A stretch of 64,000 bases of DNA, taken from the NCBI GenBank assembly GCA_021442155.1, contig CM038215.1:6596976-6660975 (forward strand). The letters are read 5' to 3'. Source of the DNA: Cymbidium sinense. Its lineage: Eukaryota; Streptophyta; Magnoliopsida; Asparagales; Orchidaceae. The notes beneath the pieces are model-generated. The model worked only from the letters and a program-made list of their open reading frames with translations, had not been told where the DNA came from and made no database searches. The position numbers and the translations under genes were made by a program. Positions 10,901-21,992 of this stretch are shown here, in pieces; within the stretch, counting starts at the first letter, position 1, and every line of letters starts with the position of its first letter.

Positions 10901-11934
10901 TTCTAACAAACCTGACCAAATTTTTATTAAACTTTCTCATAATGGTGATTTTGTTCTTAAAGAGATTTGGTTTTTATTAAACTTTAGAACATTCTCATTC
11001 CCATTTCCAATTTGGTTTTAGCTTCGAGGATTTTGAATATCTATATTCTTGTGGACTCTTTGCTATGGACTAAATATTTTTATTTACCTTCAAAGTGCAA
11101 TTGTTGCTTTCATATTGAAATTGTAAATCATGTTTTCGTCAATGGAGTTGTTGCTACTAAATTATGGTTTTGGGATGATGATTTATGTAATACCAAATAT
11201 TTTTATGGTTCTCTTTCTTTATATCAACTTCTAGAAGCCTATTTCAAAAACACTGTGAAAGGTCATATAAAAGTTTTAAGTGCTATTACCATTATCTGGT
11301 TCATCTGGATGGATAGAAATGATGCTAAATATCATGGTATTCCAATGAACCATAAAAGGATCTTGGCTAGAACTAAAGAAAAAATTCATGCTCATTTTAA
11401 TGCCAATCTTATTAGTAACATTCATTTTAGAGGGTACAAATTTGTGGCTAAAAGATTGGGTATCATTTTGCTTGATCTAGACTCCCATAAAGGTACTAGG
11501 ATTATCCGTTGGATCAAACCTAAAGATAATGTGGTTAAAGTTAATATTGATGGTTCTATTGCTTCCAATAAATATGGTTATGGTGGTATCCTTAGGGATT
11601 CTAAAGGTATGGTCATTTGTGCTTTGCTTATCTTCTCGAAGCCTATTTTGTTCTTTTTACTGAGCTTATGGCTATTATTAAAGCAATTGAAATTTGTTTG
11701 AATAAAGGTTTCCTTAACATCTGGATTGAAGTTGATGCTCTCTTGCTTCTTGACATCCTTAATTCCAACAAAAATGGGAATGTTGAATTATTTTATCTTC
11801 TTAATCATACTAAAATTCTACGTTCTCATGTTTATTTTAAAATTTTCCACATCCTTCATGAAGGTGATGGTTGTGCTGATTATTTAGCTAATTTTGGTGC
11901 CAACTTAACTAATTTCACTTTATTTGACAACTAA
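7940..11934 (+). pseudogene. LINE-B ORF2 remnant: endonuclease, reverse transcriptase, zf-RVT, RNase H
   Basis: ATG 7940 opens MFNFLIGNVRGIGTL, the usual N-terminus of the L1-type endonuclease (WNVRG); here W is G. Later endonuclease motifs NYTWKNF and LDRF near 8460-8510 and SNHAPL near 8575 (family SDH) are split by frameshifts. The pre-RT segment is at 8937-9257 (GDRNTRYFHALV). RT motifs: VAGPDGFTSQFF about 9275, ISDNILLVKELIH and KLDITKAFDSISWD at 9561-9773, HGLRQGDPLSLALF about 9830. The YxDD box at 9976-9987 reads FANH, so both catalytic aspartates are lost. The zf-RVT segment is at 11093-11167 (KCNCCFHIEIVNHVFVNG). RNase H at 11531-11921 shows NIDGS, FTELMAI, IEVDALLLL and HEGDGCADYLAN across one frameshift near 11630. 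Confidence 0.9.
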
Positions 11935-13933
11935 ACATTGCATAAAATTATTAAGAGGTTTGGTTTATTTGGATAACACTGGATTGCCTTATCTCAGATT
12001 ATAATTTCTTAGCTTTGTTTTATTATGTATTTTTTATGATCCCTTATTTTTGTTTTGTCCTCATTAAACCATCTTTGCGTTGTGGTGATCTATTAATTTT
12101 TCCCTCTTTGGGTCTATGTTTTTTAACTACTGCTTTTTATTTTGGCCTTGTTGTTACTCACTGCTGGTTTTTGTAAGTGTAGCATGGGGTTTTTTGGTAT
12201 TTTCAGCTTGGTGGGTTCTGACTGCCTGGCTGGGATTTTACCAAAATTTTCCCTTGGATGTTTCTTATTTCCTCCTTCTATGTTGCAGCTTTGGCTGCTG
12301 TAGGATATTCTTTCTGTATGGGTTTTTCCTCCTTTCTAGCATACTTCCAAACCCATTAAATCTACTACTGTGGTGGCTGATAGTGCAGCTTTGTTGGCTA
12401 GCTAGGTTGGCTGGCATTTTTGGTTTGGGTTGGTATATTTTGGTGGTTTATCTCTATCTTGATTTAGGCATGGTGGAGGTGGTTGGCAAGTTTTGTTGAC
12501 TAGGGCTTAGTGGTAGCATTCGTTGTTTATGTTTTTATTCTGTTGGTTATGGGCCTCTATACTACTGTGGCTTTGGGTTTAGGTATTATTCTAAAATGAC
12601 TAATTGATGGCTACTGTGTGGTTGTTATTTGGCTTTGGCTGCTGGTGGCTGGGTTGGGGGCCTTTATTGCTGTTGTTTTTGTTGGTTGGCTTATTTTCTG
12701 TCTTACTGGGCTTTGTATCTTTCTGTCTCAGGCTGGCTTTCCTACCCTTATGGATTGGATTTTCTTTTTCCTTGATTGGGTTTGGTGGCTGCTGTCTGTC
12801 TCTACCCTTTCCCAGGCTGTCTTGGATGGTTTTGGATTTATGACTATTGTTGGTCTTTATTCTGAAGTTTTTGGTTGGATGACTTGGATCTTTTGCTGTT
12901 GAGGTGGTTTGCTAGGAGGATTTGTGGGATGGCTGGTTGGACTGGTTGGAGGGGTGGCTGCTTTGGCAGGTTTTTCCTGCTCCTTTGGTGATTGTTATGG
13001 GAACCTGCTGGTTGTCTTTTAGTGATTTTTTCTACTGGTTTCTTGCTTGACCTCTTTTCTCTTGGCTACAGCAACACCCCCTTTTCCTATTTGGGTGGTA
13101 GCCTTTTCTCCCTCCCCACCCCTTCCTTTGCTAAACTAGGTTTTTTTGTTATTGCTCCTTTTCTATTTTGTTTAGGGAGGATATGAGCACTTATGGTTTT
13201 CCTTTTTGCTCTTGTTTGTCTCTGTTTAGTGTTGTTACCCATATCATGATGTTTGGTCCTCTTGATTTTGGTCCCTCTTGATTTTGGTATTCCTTTTGGT
13301 GGTGGCTTTGGTGGTGCTTCTTGTTTTGCTACTATCCTCGTGGGTTGCTTGCTTTATCTATCTTATTAAGCTTTTTGTGGGTTTGGTGGTTGACTGTTAT
13401 CTTTGCTATTTGGAGGGTTTTGTAGGCTTGCTGGAGGTCCATCTTTGGATAATGTGCTACATGAAGTATGCTAGCAATGATGGCCTTGATGTTTCCCACT
13501 CTTCCTCTTTTGGCTTATAGCGTTATATGTAATTGTAGCCCTTCTCCTGAAATTTGGATGCTTACATATAGTGTTGCTCCTTGAGATGATTGTAATTGAA
13601 CCTTTGCCTTTTCTTTACTTTACTCCTTTTATCAATTCTTACTCTTTATGCTTGATTAACTGTACTCAGCCTTTCAAATGTATGTTGAAGATTTCTTTTA
13701 CAGGTTAGGACACTCTTGCAAGTGGATCTTGCTGGCATCAAAAGGACCATATGAAGTTGGCTGCTACTTACATAGATTTTCAGTTATTGGTTACTTGGTC
13801 ATTTTTATTCTTTTGCTTTATTTCCCTAATTATTGTAATAGTTAGGGAGTTTATCTCTTTAGGACTTATTGAAGCTCTTTGAGCCTTAGCTTAGAGATTT
13901 ACCTCTATGTACTTTGAACCTTTTCTTTGTGGC
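11935..13933 (+). other. LINE-B long T/G-rich 3' tail
   Basis: About 2 kb between the RNase H end and the poly(A) signal, T- and G-rich with little A. Overlapping open frames (12116-12499, 12604-12843, 12618-12902) translate to hydrophobic Trp/Leu/Phe-rich strings. The nucleotide sequence is clearly conserved with LINE-C, for example the stretch encoding LPLWIGFSFSLIGFGG here and LPFWIGFSFALIGFGG there. Two different frames look conserved at once, which argues for nucleotide homology rather than a proven protein. The last few hundred bases are also shared with LINE-A. Confidence 0.75.
13524..13570 (+). other. Conserved RNA hairpin in LINE-B 3' tail
   Basis: TATATGTAA (13524-13532) pairs with TTACATATA (13562-13570). 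After a 2-nt bulge, GTA pairs with TGC using one G-T wobble. One mismatch follows, then CC:GG, then TTC:GAA closing a TCCT tetraloop, with a TTT bulge at 13553-13555. Bulge positions and loop size match LINE-A exactly. It lies about 385 nt before the A-tail. Confidence 0.75.
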
Positions 13934-13965
13934 AATAAAATTTTCCTAATTTCCCAAAAAAAAAA
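13934..13965 (+). terminator. LINE-B polyadenylation signal and A-tail
   Basis: AATAAA at 13934-13939 within CTTTGTGGCAATAAAATT, a block shared with LINE-C. An A10 tail at 13956-13965 passes into CCAAACCCAAAACCCTAAACCC. Confidence 0.85.
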
Positions 13966-14294
13966 CCAAACCCAAAACCCTAAACCCTAAATCCAAACCC
14001 TAACCTTAAACCCTAAACCCTAAACCCTAAAACCCTAAATCCTAAACTATAAACTAACCCTAAACCCTAAACCTTAAACCCTAAAAACCCTAAACCCTAA
14101 ACCCTAAACCCTAAACTTTAAACCCTAAACCCTAAACTCTAAATCTTAAACCTTAAACCCTAAACTAAACCTAAACTAGCACTGAACCTTAAGATAACCC
14201 TAAACTCTAAAACCCCTAAAGACAAAAGCCTAAACACTAACCCCTAAACCCTAAATCCTAAACCCTAACCCTAAACCCTAAAATGCTAAACCCT

Positions 14295-14329
14295 AAACCC
14301 AAAACCCAAAACCCAAAACCCAAAACTCA
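14295..14329 (+). repeat. Variant telomere run: CCCAAAA repeats
   Basis: Four to five consecutive CCCAAAA units (TTTTGGG on the other strand), ending with one CTCAAAA, lie inside a CCCTAAA tract. One T-to-A variant unit has spread locally, as expected from slippage or unequal exchange. Confidence 0.85.
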
Positions 14330-16647
14330 AAACCTTAAACCCTGAACTCTAAAAACCTAAATACCTAAACCTAAACTAAATAAAACCTAAAAGTAAAATA
14401 AATAAAAAACCTAAACTTACATAAAATAAAATAAAATAAAATAAATCTTAAAATTAACCAAAAAATACAATAAAATAAACTAATAAAAAAACTAAAATTA
14501 AATAAATAAAAACCTAAACTAAACTAAAGATATAATAAACTTAAGAATAAAAAACCTAAATAAAATAAAAACTAAACATAAAATAAAAATGAAATAAGCC
14601 TAAAATAAAAGAAAATAATAACCTAAACCTAAAAAATAAACCTAAAAATAAATAAAAAATAAAACCTAAACCCTAAACTATGAAAAAAATCAAAACCTAA
14701 AATAAAAATAAACTAAACAAAATAAAATAAACTAAAACCTAAACTAAAATAAATAAAACTTGAACCTAAAATTATAATAAATTTAACCTAAACCTAAACC
14801 TAAACATAATAAATAAATAAACTAAACATAAACCTAAACCTAAACTAAAAAATAAAACCTAAAAATAACCCTTAAATAAAAACCTAAAACCTAAACCTAA
14901 AAAAGTAAAATAGAAACCAAAACCTAAATCTAAAAAAAACTTGAACCTAAACCTAAAAAATAAACTAAAATAAAAACCCTAAACTAAATTAAATATACCT
15001 AAAATAAATAAACTAATCTAAATAAAAATAGAATATAAAACTAAATAAAAATTAAAAATAAACTAAACTAAAATAAATAAATAATAAACTAAATATACTG
15101 AATAAACCTAAACCTACCGGTTTACTTAATTTTTTTAAAAACTTTAACCCTAAATCCTAAACCGTAAACCCTAAACCTTAAACCTACAACCTAAACCATA
15201 AACCATTTATTTTTAAAGCTAAACTAAAAAAATAAACCTAAATAAAAATAAAAATAAAATAAACTAAAATAAATAATTAATAAACTAAATATACTAAATA
15301 AACCTAAACGTAGTTTACTTAATTTAAAAAATTAAATAAATAACCTTAAATGCTATATCCTAAACCCTAAACCCTAAACCCTAAAACTAACCCTAAACCT
15401 TAAAGCCTAAACCCTAAACCCTAAAACCTAAACCCTAAATACTAAATTCAAACCGTAAACCCTAAACCCTAAGCCCAAAAACTGACCCTAAACATACAAC
15501 CCTTAACCCTAAACCTTAAATCCTAAACCCTAAAAAACCCTAAACACTAAACCTTATATAAAAAAATAAAATAAAATAAAACTAACCCTAACCTTAAACA
15601 CTAAACCCTAAACCCTAAACCCTAAACCCTAAACCTTAAAACCTAGAACCCTAAACCCTAAACACTAAAAACCTAAAACTTAAACCTAAACTAAATAAAA
15701 CCAAATTAAAGATAAAAAAATAAAATACTTAAACCTAAATAAAATAAATAAAATAAAATAAAATAAAAACCTAAATTAAAACCTAAACATAAACCAAAAC
15801 CTAAACATAAACCTAAACTTAAAAATAAAATAAAATAAAAAATAAAAACTAGACAAAATAAAAATAAATAAAAACCTAAACTAAACTATAAAATTAAACT
15901 AACCTAAAAATAAAAAAACCTAAATAAGATAAAACAAAAACAAAAAATAAAAATAAAATAGAAACTTAAACCCTGAAAATAAACCTAAAAATAAAAAAAA
16001 ATAAAACCTAAACCCTAAACTAAAAAAAAGCTAAACTGAAAATAAGCAAAATAAAATAAACCTAAACCTTAACTAAAATAAACTAAACTAAAATAAATAA
16101 AACCTAAACCTAAACCAAAAATAAACTAAACATAAACCCTAAACTAAATAAAATAAATTAAACTAAAAATAAACCTAAACCTACAAAAAATTAAAACCAA
16201 ACAATAAATTTAAAATAAAACCTAAACCTAAACCTAAAAAGATAAAATAATAACCTAAACCTAAACCTAAGAATAAAAAATAAAACCTAAACCTAAAAAA
16301 AAAACAAACACAAAGCTAAACCTAAACTTAAAAAATAAACTGAAATGAAAAACCTAATCTAAAATAAATAAACCTAAAAAAATAAACTAAACTAAAAAAA
16401 TTAAAAAATAAGCCCAAATAAAAATAAAAATAAACTAAACCTAAAATAAATAAAAAATAAACTAAATAAACCTAACATACCGGTTTACTTAATTTAAAAA
16501 AAATACCCTAAACCCTAAACCCTAAATTCTAAACCCTAAACCCTAAACCCTAAACACTAAACACTAAAACTAACCCTAAACCGAAACCCTAAATCGAAAA
16601 CCCTAAACCTACAACTCTAAACCCTAAACCCTAAAGCATAAACCCTA

Positions 16648-16676
16648 AACCCTAACCCTAACCCTAACCCTAAACC
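16648..16676 (+). repeat. Hexameric CCCTAA run within the heptamer array
   Basis: Four consecutive CCCTAA units (TTAGGG on the other strand) between heptamer units. A similar run lies on the other arm at 59711-59741. Confidence 0.85.
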
Positions 16677-16822
16677 CTAAATAAACCTTAAGCCCTAAAC
16701 TCTAAACTAACCTAAACCCTAAACCTAACACTAAACCTTATATCCTGAAAACATAAATCTTAAACCCTAAACCCTAACCCTAAACCCTAAACCCTAAACT
16801 CCATACCCTAAACCTAAACCAA

Positions 16823-17378
16823 AAGTAACTAAATATATTAAAAATTAAAACTAAACCTTCAAACTTAATAAACCTAAACCTAAACCCTAGGAATGGGTAG
16901 AACCTTGATGGTAGGAACATCACTGTCAACCATAATTAGTCTAGATCTGGCAGTCGAAGCAAAGGGAGAGGCGTCAGTTATCACTGTGGTGGTTGGACAT
17001 CTAGAGGTGCTGTTGGATACAGAGGTAGTGGTCCGAGCATTCATGGTTATGGAGGTGGGAGGAGCGGCTGAGGTTACAACCGAAGTGGTGGCAGAGGGAG
17101 CGATCGAGGGTATGATGGTGGATCTCGCTACTCAAGAAGACGGGGTGGTTCTGATGGGAACTAGAGAAACTAAAGAACGGTCAATCTGATGAAGTGCTAA
17201 TGAAACTGTGGCTTTATAGTACAGACAGTTCTAGTTATCTAAGGATTTTGAGTGGCTCTATGCATGCTTATTTTTTATCTGTCATCAATTATGTCTTAGA
17301 AAACTTGGTGTATTAGTTGGTTGATGAAATCAAAAAGAAGAAATGTTGAATCTGAATTTGTTCTCTATTAAAAAATAA
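16823..17378 (+). pseudogene. GR-RBP cassette 2 (truncated retrocopy)
   Basis: Leader from 16823 (AGTAACTAAATATATTAAAA). The mRNA-derived part begins at AAT 16892. In the original frame it reads NG*NLDGRNITVN, the last strand of an RRM, then a degraded Gly/Ser/Arg-rich tail with GYDGGSRYSRRRGGSDGN and a stop. In-frame stops occur at the third codon and again near 16945 and 17070. The open frame 16893-17189 is in another register (Val/Glu-rich) and is not the parental protein. 3' UTR and A-tail (17370-17378) are intact. Confidence 0.85.
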
Positions 17379-18808
17379 CCAAAAACCAAAAACCCTAAAC
17401 TAAAACTTGCACCTCAAACCTAAACCCTAAACCCTAAACCCTAAACACGAAAAATAAAAAAAATAAAAAAATAGAAAGAAAAACCTAAACCTTAAACTAA
17501 CAAAAAGCGTAAACCTAAAATAAACAAAATAAAATATACCTAAACCTAAACTAAAATAAACAAAACTAAAATAAATAAAATCTAAACCTAAACCTAAACT
17601 AAACTTAACCTAAACTATAAAAATAAATAAAATAAAATAAACTAAAAAACAAAACTTAAAAAAAAACCTAAAATGAAAACCTAAAACCTAAACCAAAAAA
17701 AGTAAAATAAAAATTGAAACCTAAACCTAAAAAAAACCTAAACCTAAAAAATAAAATACAAATAAACTAAACTAAAAAATAAACATAAGCCTAAAAAATA
17801 TACTACAACAAAAAAAAACTAAACTAAATAAATAAACCTAAAATAAACTAAAATATATAAAAAATAAACCAAATAAATTAAAACCTAAACCCACCAGTTT
17901 ACCAAATTTAAAAATAAACCTAAACTAAAGCCTAAACCCTAAACCTGAAACCTAAACCATAAACCCTAAACCCTAAACCCTAATAATAATAATAATAAAT
18001 CTTTAACCCTTAACACTAAACCCTAAAACTAACTATAAACCCTAAACCTACAACCCTAAACTTTAAACCCTAAAACCTAAAACCTTAAACCCCAAACCTA
18101 AAACCCTAAACCCCAAACCCTGAATACTAAACCCTAAACCCTAAACCTTAAAAACCCTAAACCTTAAAAACCCTAAACCTTAAAGCATAAACACTAAATC
18201 CTGAACCCTAACCCTAAACCCTAAACCTAAAACCTTAAATCATAAAACTCTAAACCCTAACCCTAAACCATAAAAACCTAAAAAATAAAATAAAATAAAA
18301 CTCAAATAAAAAATAAATCTAAACCTACACCTAAACCTAAACCTAAAAAATAAACAAAAATAAAAAACCTATAATAAAAGAAATAAACCTAATATAAATA
18401 AACTAAACTAATTAAAAACTTAAACCTAAATAAAAATAAAAAATAAAATAAACAATAAATAAACTAAGTAAACTAAGTAAACCTAAACCTACAAGTTTAC
18501 TTAATTTAAGAAAAAACACTAATCCCTAAAATCTAAACCCAAAAACTAACCCTAATCCCTAAAAATAAAAAAAAATAAAAAAACCCTAACCCTAAACATT
18601 AAACCCTAAAACTAATCCTAAACCCTAAACTGTAAACCCTAAAAAACCCTAAACCCTAAACTCTAAATCCTAAACCCTAATTCCTAAACCCTAAGCCCTT
18701 ACCTTAAACCTTAAACCCTAAAATCATAAACCATAAACTCTAAACCCTAAACCCTAAACCCCAACCCCAAACCCTAAACATTAAACCCCAAACTCTAAAT
18801 TTAAACCT
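17379..18808 (+). repeat. Telomere-like array between cassettes 2 and 3
   Basis: Short canonical tract; D-block about 17450-17889; M variant 17890-17908; canonical tract about 17930-18270 with a (TAA)n microsatellite at 17982-17999; short D-block about 18270-18488; M 18489-18507; canonical to 18790. Confidence 0.95.
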
Positions 18809-19371
18809 AAGTAACTAAATAAATTAAAAAATAAACCTAAACACTAAAACCTACTAAACCTAAACATAAACCTAAACTCTAAGAATGGGCAAAACCTTGA
18901 TGACAGAACATCACCATCAACCAGGCTCAGTCTAGATTTGGTAGTGGAGGCAAAGGTGGAGGCAGCGGTTATCGTAGTGGTGGTGGGGGATTTGGAGGTG
19001 TTGGTGGATACGAAAGTGGTGGTCAGAGCATGGGTGGTTATAGAGGTGGGAGGAGCGATAAAGGTTATAGTCGTGGTGGTGGCAGAGGGAGTGATCGGGG
19101 ATATGATGGTGGATCCCGCTACTCGAGAGGCTGGGGTGGTTCTGATGGAAACTAGAGGAAATTGAAGAATAGTCGATACGATCTGCTACTTATTGAACTG
19201 TGTCTTTATAGTAGGGATGGTTCTAGTTATCTAGGATTTTTGATTTGCTCTACGCGTGCTCATTTTTTATCTATGTCATCACTTGGGTCTTAGAGTTCTT
19301 AATGTGTTACTTGGTTGATGGAATTGGAAAGAAGAAATGTTGAATCTAAATTTATTCTCTATCAAAAAAAA
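18809..19371 (+). pseudogene. GR-RBP cassette 3 (truncated retrocopy)
   Basis: Leader GTAACTAAATAAATT near 18811; mRNA part from AAT 18884. The Gly frame gives RSGSGGKGGGSGYRSGGGGFGG, then GGYESGGQSMGGYRGGRSDKGYSRGGGRGSDRGYDGGSRYSRGWGGSDGN and a stop. A small deletion in the first codons (DGRNI region) shifts the register. The open frame 18938-19165 is off-register. The 3' UTR ends CTCTATC plus A8 (19364-19371). This cassette and the next form a closely spaced pair (779 bp between starts). Confidence 0.85.
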
Positions 19372-19586
19372 CCAAAAACCTTTAACCTAAAATAAAACCT
19401 GAACCCTAAACCTCAAACATAAACCATAAACCCTAAACCTTAAAAATTTTAAAAAATATATCCTAACCCTAAACCCTAAACCTACAACACTAAACCTACA
19501 ACCCTAAGCCCTAACCCTAAACCCTAAACCCTAAACCCTAAACCTAAACCCGAAACACTAAACCCCAAACCCTAACCCTAAACTTA
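19372..19586 (+). repeat. Canonical-type spacer between paired cassettes 3 and 4
   Basis: About 215 bp of CCCTAAA variants with no D-block or M motif. A comparable spacer lies between cassettes 5 and 6. Confidence 0.9.
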
Positions 19587-20144
19587 ATGTAACTAAATAA
19601 ATTAAAAAAATAAACCTAAACCTTAAAACTTAATAAACCTAAACATAAACCTAAACCCTAAGAATGGGTGAACCTTGATAGTAGGAACATCACCATCAAC
19701 CAGGCTCAGTATAGATCTAGCGAGGGAGGAAAAGGAAGAGGTGGTGATTATCGCAGTGGTGGTTGGGGATCTGGAGGTGCTAGTGGACATTGAGGTGGTT
19801 CATAGCAGTGGTGGTTATGTAGGCAGAAGGAGCGATGTAGGTTGCAAATGTGGTGCTAACGGTGGGAGAGATCAGAGATATGATGTTGGATCTCGCTACT
19901 CGAGAGGTCGGGGTGGTCCTGATGGGAACTAAAGAAACTGAAGAACGAGCAATCCGATTTGTTGCTTATTGAACTGTGTCTTTATAGTAGAGGCGGTTCT
20001 ACTTATTTAGGCTTTTTGATTTGCTATATGTGTGCTCATTTTTTATCTGTCATCGACTTGTGTCTTAGAAAACTTGGTGTGTTACTTGGTTGATGAAATC
20101 GAGAAGAAATGTTGAATATGAATTTGTGCTCTGTTAAGAAAAAA
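19587..20144 (+). pseudogene. GR-RBP cassette 4 (truncated retrocopy)
   Basis: Leader GTAACTAAATAAATT near 19589; mRNA part from AAT 19663. The early coding part has a 1-2 nt deletion (GGGTGAACC). The later Gly frame retains SSGGYVGRRSDVGCKCGANGGRDQRYDVGSRYSRGRGGPDGN and a stop, which is the end of the frame open from 19675 to 19932 after a register change near 19795. The 3' UTR is complete, with a tail at about 20136-20144. Confidence 0.85.
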
Positions 20145-21992
20145 CCTAAAACCTTAGACCCTAAACTAAAACTTGAACTTAAACCTAAAACCTGAACCTG
20201 AAACCCTAAACCCTAAAACCTAAACCCTAAAAATACAAAATAAAAAATAAAAAAACATAACCCTAAACCTTAAACACTAAAACCTACAACCCTAAACCCA
20301 AAACTCTAAAGCATACACTGTAAACCCTAAACCCTAAAAACCTAATCGTAAACTAAATAAAACCTAAAAATAATATAAATAAAAAAACCTAAACATAAAT
20401 AAAATAAAAAGATAAAATAAAATTATAACCTAAACAAAACTTTTAAACCTAAACCTGAGCCTAAAAATAAAATAAAATACAAAATAAAATCTAAACTAAA
20501 ATAAAAAAATAAAAACATAAACTAAACTAAAAAATAAAATAAAACTAAAAATAAAAAACCCTAAATAAAAAAAATAAACTAAAAAGTAAAATAAAAAAAT
20601 TATAAACTAAATAAAGACCTAAACCTAAAAATAAAACCAAAAAAATAAATAAAAAATAAAACTTAAACCTTAAACTTAAAAAAAACCTAAACTTAAAATA
20701 AACAAAATAAAATAAACCTAAACCAAAACTAAAATAAATAAAACCTAAACCTAAACATAAAATAAACTAAACCTAAATCCTAAATTAAATAAAATAAAAT
20801 AAACTAAAAATAAACCTAAAATAAAAAACTAAAACCTAAACCAAAAAAATAAAATAAAAACCTAAACCTAAACTTAAAAATAAAATAAAAAACCTAAACC
20901 TAAAAAATAAAATAAAAATAAAAATAAACTAAGAAATAAACATAAACCTAAACCTAGACCTAAAAAAACAAACTAAAATAAAAAACCTAAACAAAAATAA
21001 TTAACCAAAAAAAAAAAAACTAAACTAAATAAAAGATAAGTCAAATAAACTAAAAGAAACCTAGGCCTACCACTTTACTTAATTTAAAAATAATCCTAAA
21101 CTAAATCCTGAACCCTAAACCTAAAACCTAATTCCTAAACCCTAAACCCTAAAAATAAAAAAAATAAAAAACATCCTTAACCCTAAAACCCAAACCCTAA
21201 ACCCTAAAACTATCCCTAAACCCTAAACCTTAAACCCTAAAACCTAAAGCTATAAACTCCAAACCCAAAACCCTGAAACCTAACCCTAAACTTTAAACCC
21301 TAAAAACCATAAACCCTAAATCCTAAGCCCTAAACCCTAAACACTAAACCCTAAACCCTAATCTTAAACCCTAAACCCTAAAACAAAAAACACAAATCCC
21401 TAAACCTAAACCCTAAAAACCTTAAAAACTAAACCTAAAAAATAAAATAAAAATAAAATGCAAATATAAATTAAACCTAAAACTAAAAAATAAACTAAAA
21501 TAAAAAACCTAAACTAAAAGAAATAAACCTAAAATAAATAAACTCAACTAAATAAAAATAAAAAATAAACCTAAATAAAAATAAAAAATAAACTTAGTAA
21601 ACTAAATAAACCTAAACCTACAGGTATACTTAATTTTTTAAAAAAAAACCATAAACCCTAAATTTTAAACCATAAACCCAAAAACTAACCCTAAACCCTA
21701 AACTCTAAACCTAAAACTCTTAACCTAAAACCCTAAACCGTAAACCCTAAATCTTAAAAATAAAAAAATAAATAAAATATAAAAAACCCTAACCTTAAAC
21801 CCTAAACCCTAAACCTACAACACTAAACCTACAACCCTAAACCCTAAAAAACCATAAACCCTAAACTCTAAACCCTAAACCCTAAACCCTAAACCCTAAG
21901 CCCTAACCCTAAACCTTAAACCCTAAAAGTATAAACCTTAAAACCCTAAACCCTAAACGCTAACCCCAAACCACAAACCATAAACTTAAACC
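20145..21992 (+). repeat. Telomere-like array between cassettes 4 and 5
   Basis: Canonical to about 20340; long D-block about 20345-21065; M 21066-21085; canonical about 21090-21430; short D-block about 21430-21617; M variant 21618-21636; canonical to 21985. Together with cassette 5 this is one full example of the composite order. Confidence 0.95.

Larger units (their letters stand above)
6761..13965 (+). mobile_element. LINE-B: near full-length L1-like element inside CCCTAAA repeats
   Basis: A non-LTR retrotransposon of about 7.2 kb with the order ORF1 (DUF4283-type), ORF2 (apurinic-type endonuclease, reverse transcriptase, zf-RVT, RNase H), long T/G-rich 3' tail, AATAAA and A-tail. Both ends abut telomere-like repeats: upstream ...CTAACCCTAAACCC, downstream A-tail then CCAAACCCAAAACCCTAAACCC. 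The 5' end is supported by matching start sequence in LINE-C (CTTGAG..., TCTTCTCTCTAG). Sense strand equals the C-rich telomeric strand. Target-site duplications cannot be judged because the target is a tandem repeat. Many frameshifts and stops make it inactive. Confidence 0.9.
13966..16822 (+). repeat. Telomere-like array between LINE-B and cassette 2
   Basis: Order: canonical to about 14350; long D-block (start signature CTAAACTAAATAAAACC near 14373) to M 15114-15132; short canonical tract; short D-block about 15206-15307; M variant 15308-15325; canonical to about 15680; long D-block about 15682-16476; M 16477-16495; canonical to 16810. No gene is visible. Confidence 0.95.

Noticed and set aside
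12116..12902. Hydrophobic Trp/Leu/Phe-rich ORFs that look like membrane proteins (also 3542-4222, 51891-52693)
   Set aside because: They lie in T/G-rich LINE 3' tails where stops are rare because A is rare, and they overlap in several frames.
16893..17189. Val/Glu/Met-rich open frames over the GR-RBP cassettes (also 18938-19165, 26500-26700, 28857-29093, 39442-39723, 42753-43040)
   Set aside because: They are the +1 register of the glycine-rich coding sequence (GGN codons read as GTG/GAG). The parental register gives the RRM end and Gly-rich tail, with stops in nearly all copies.
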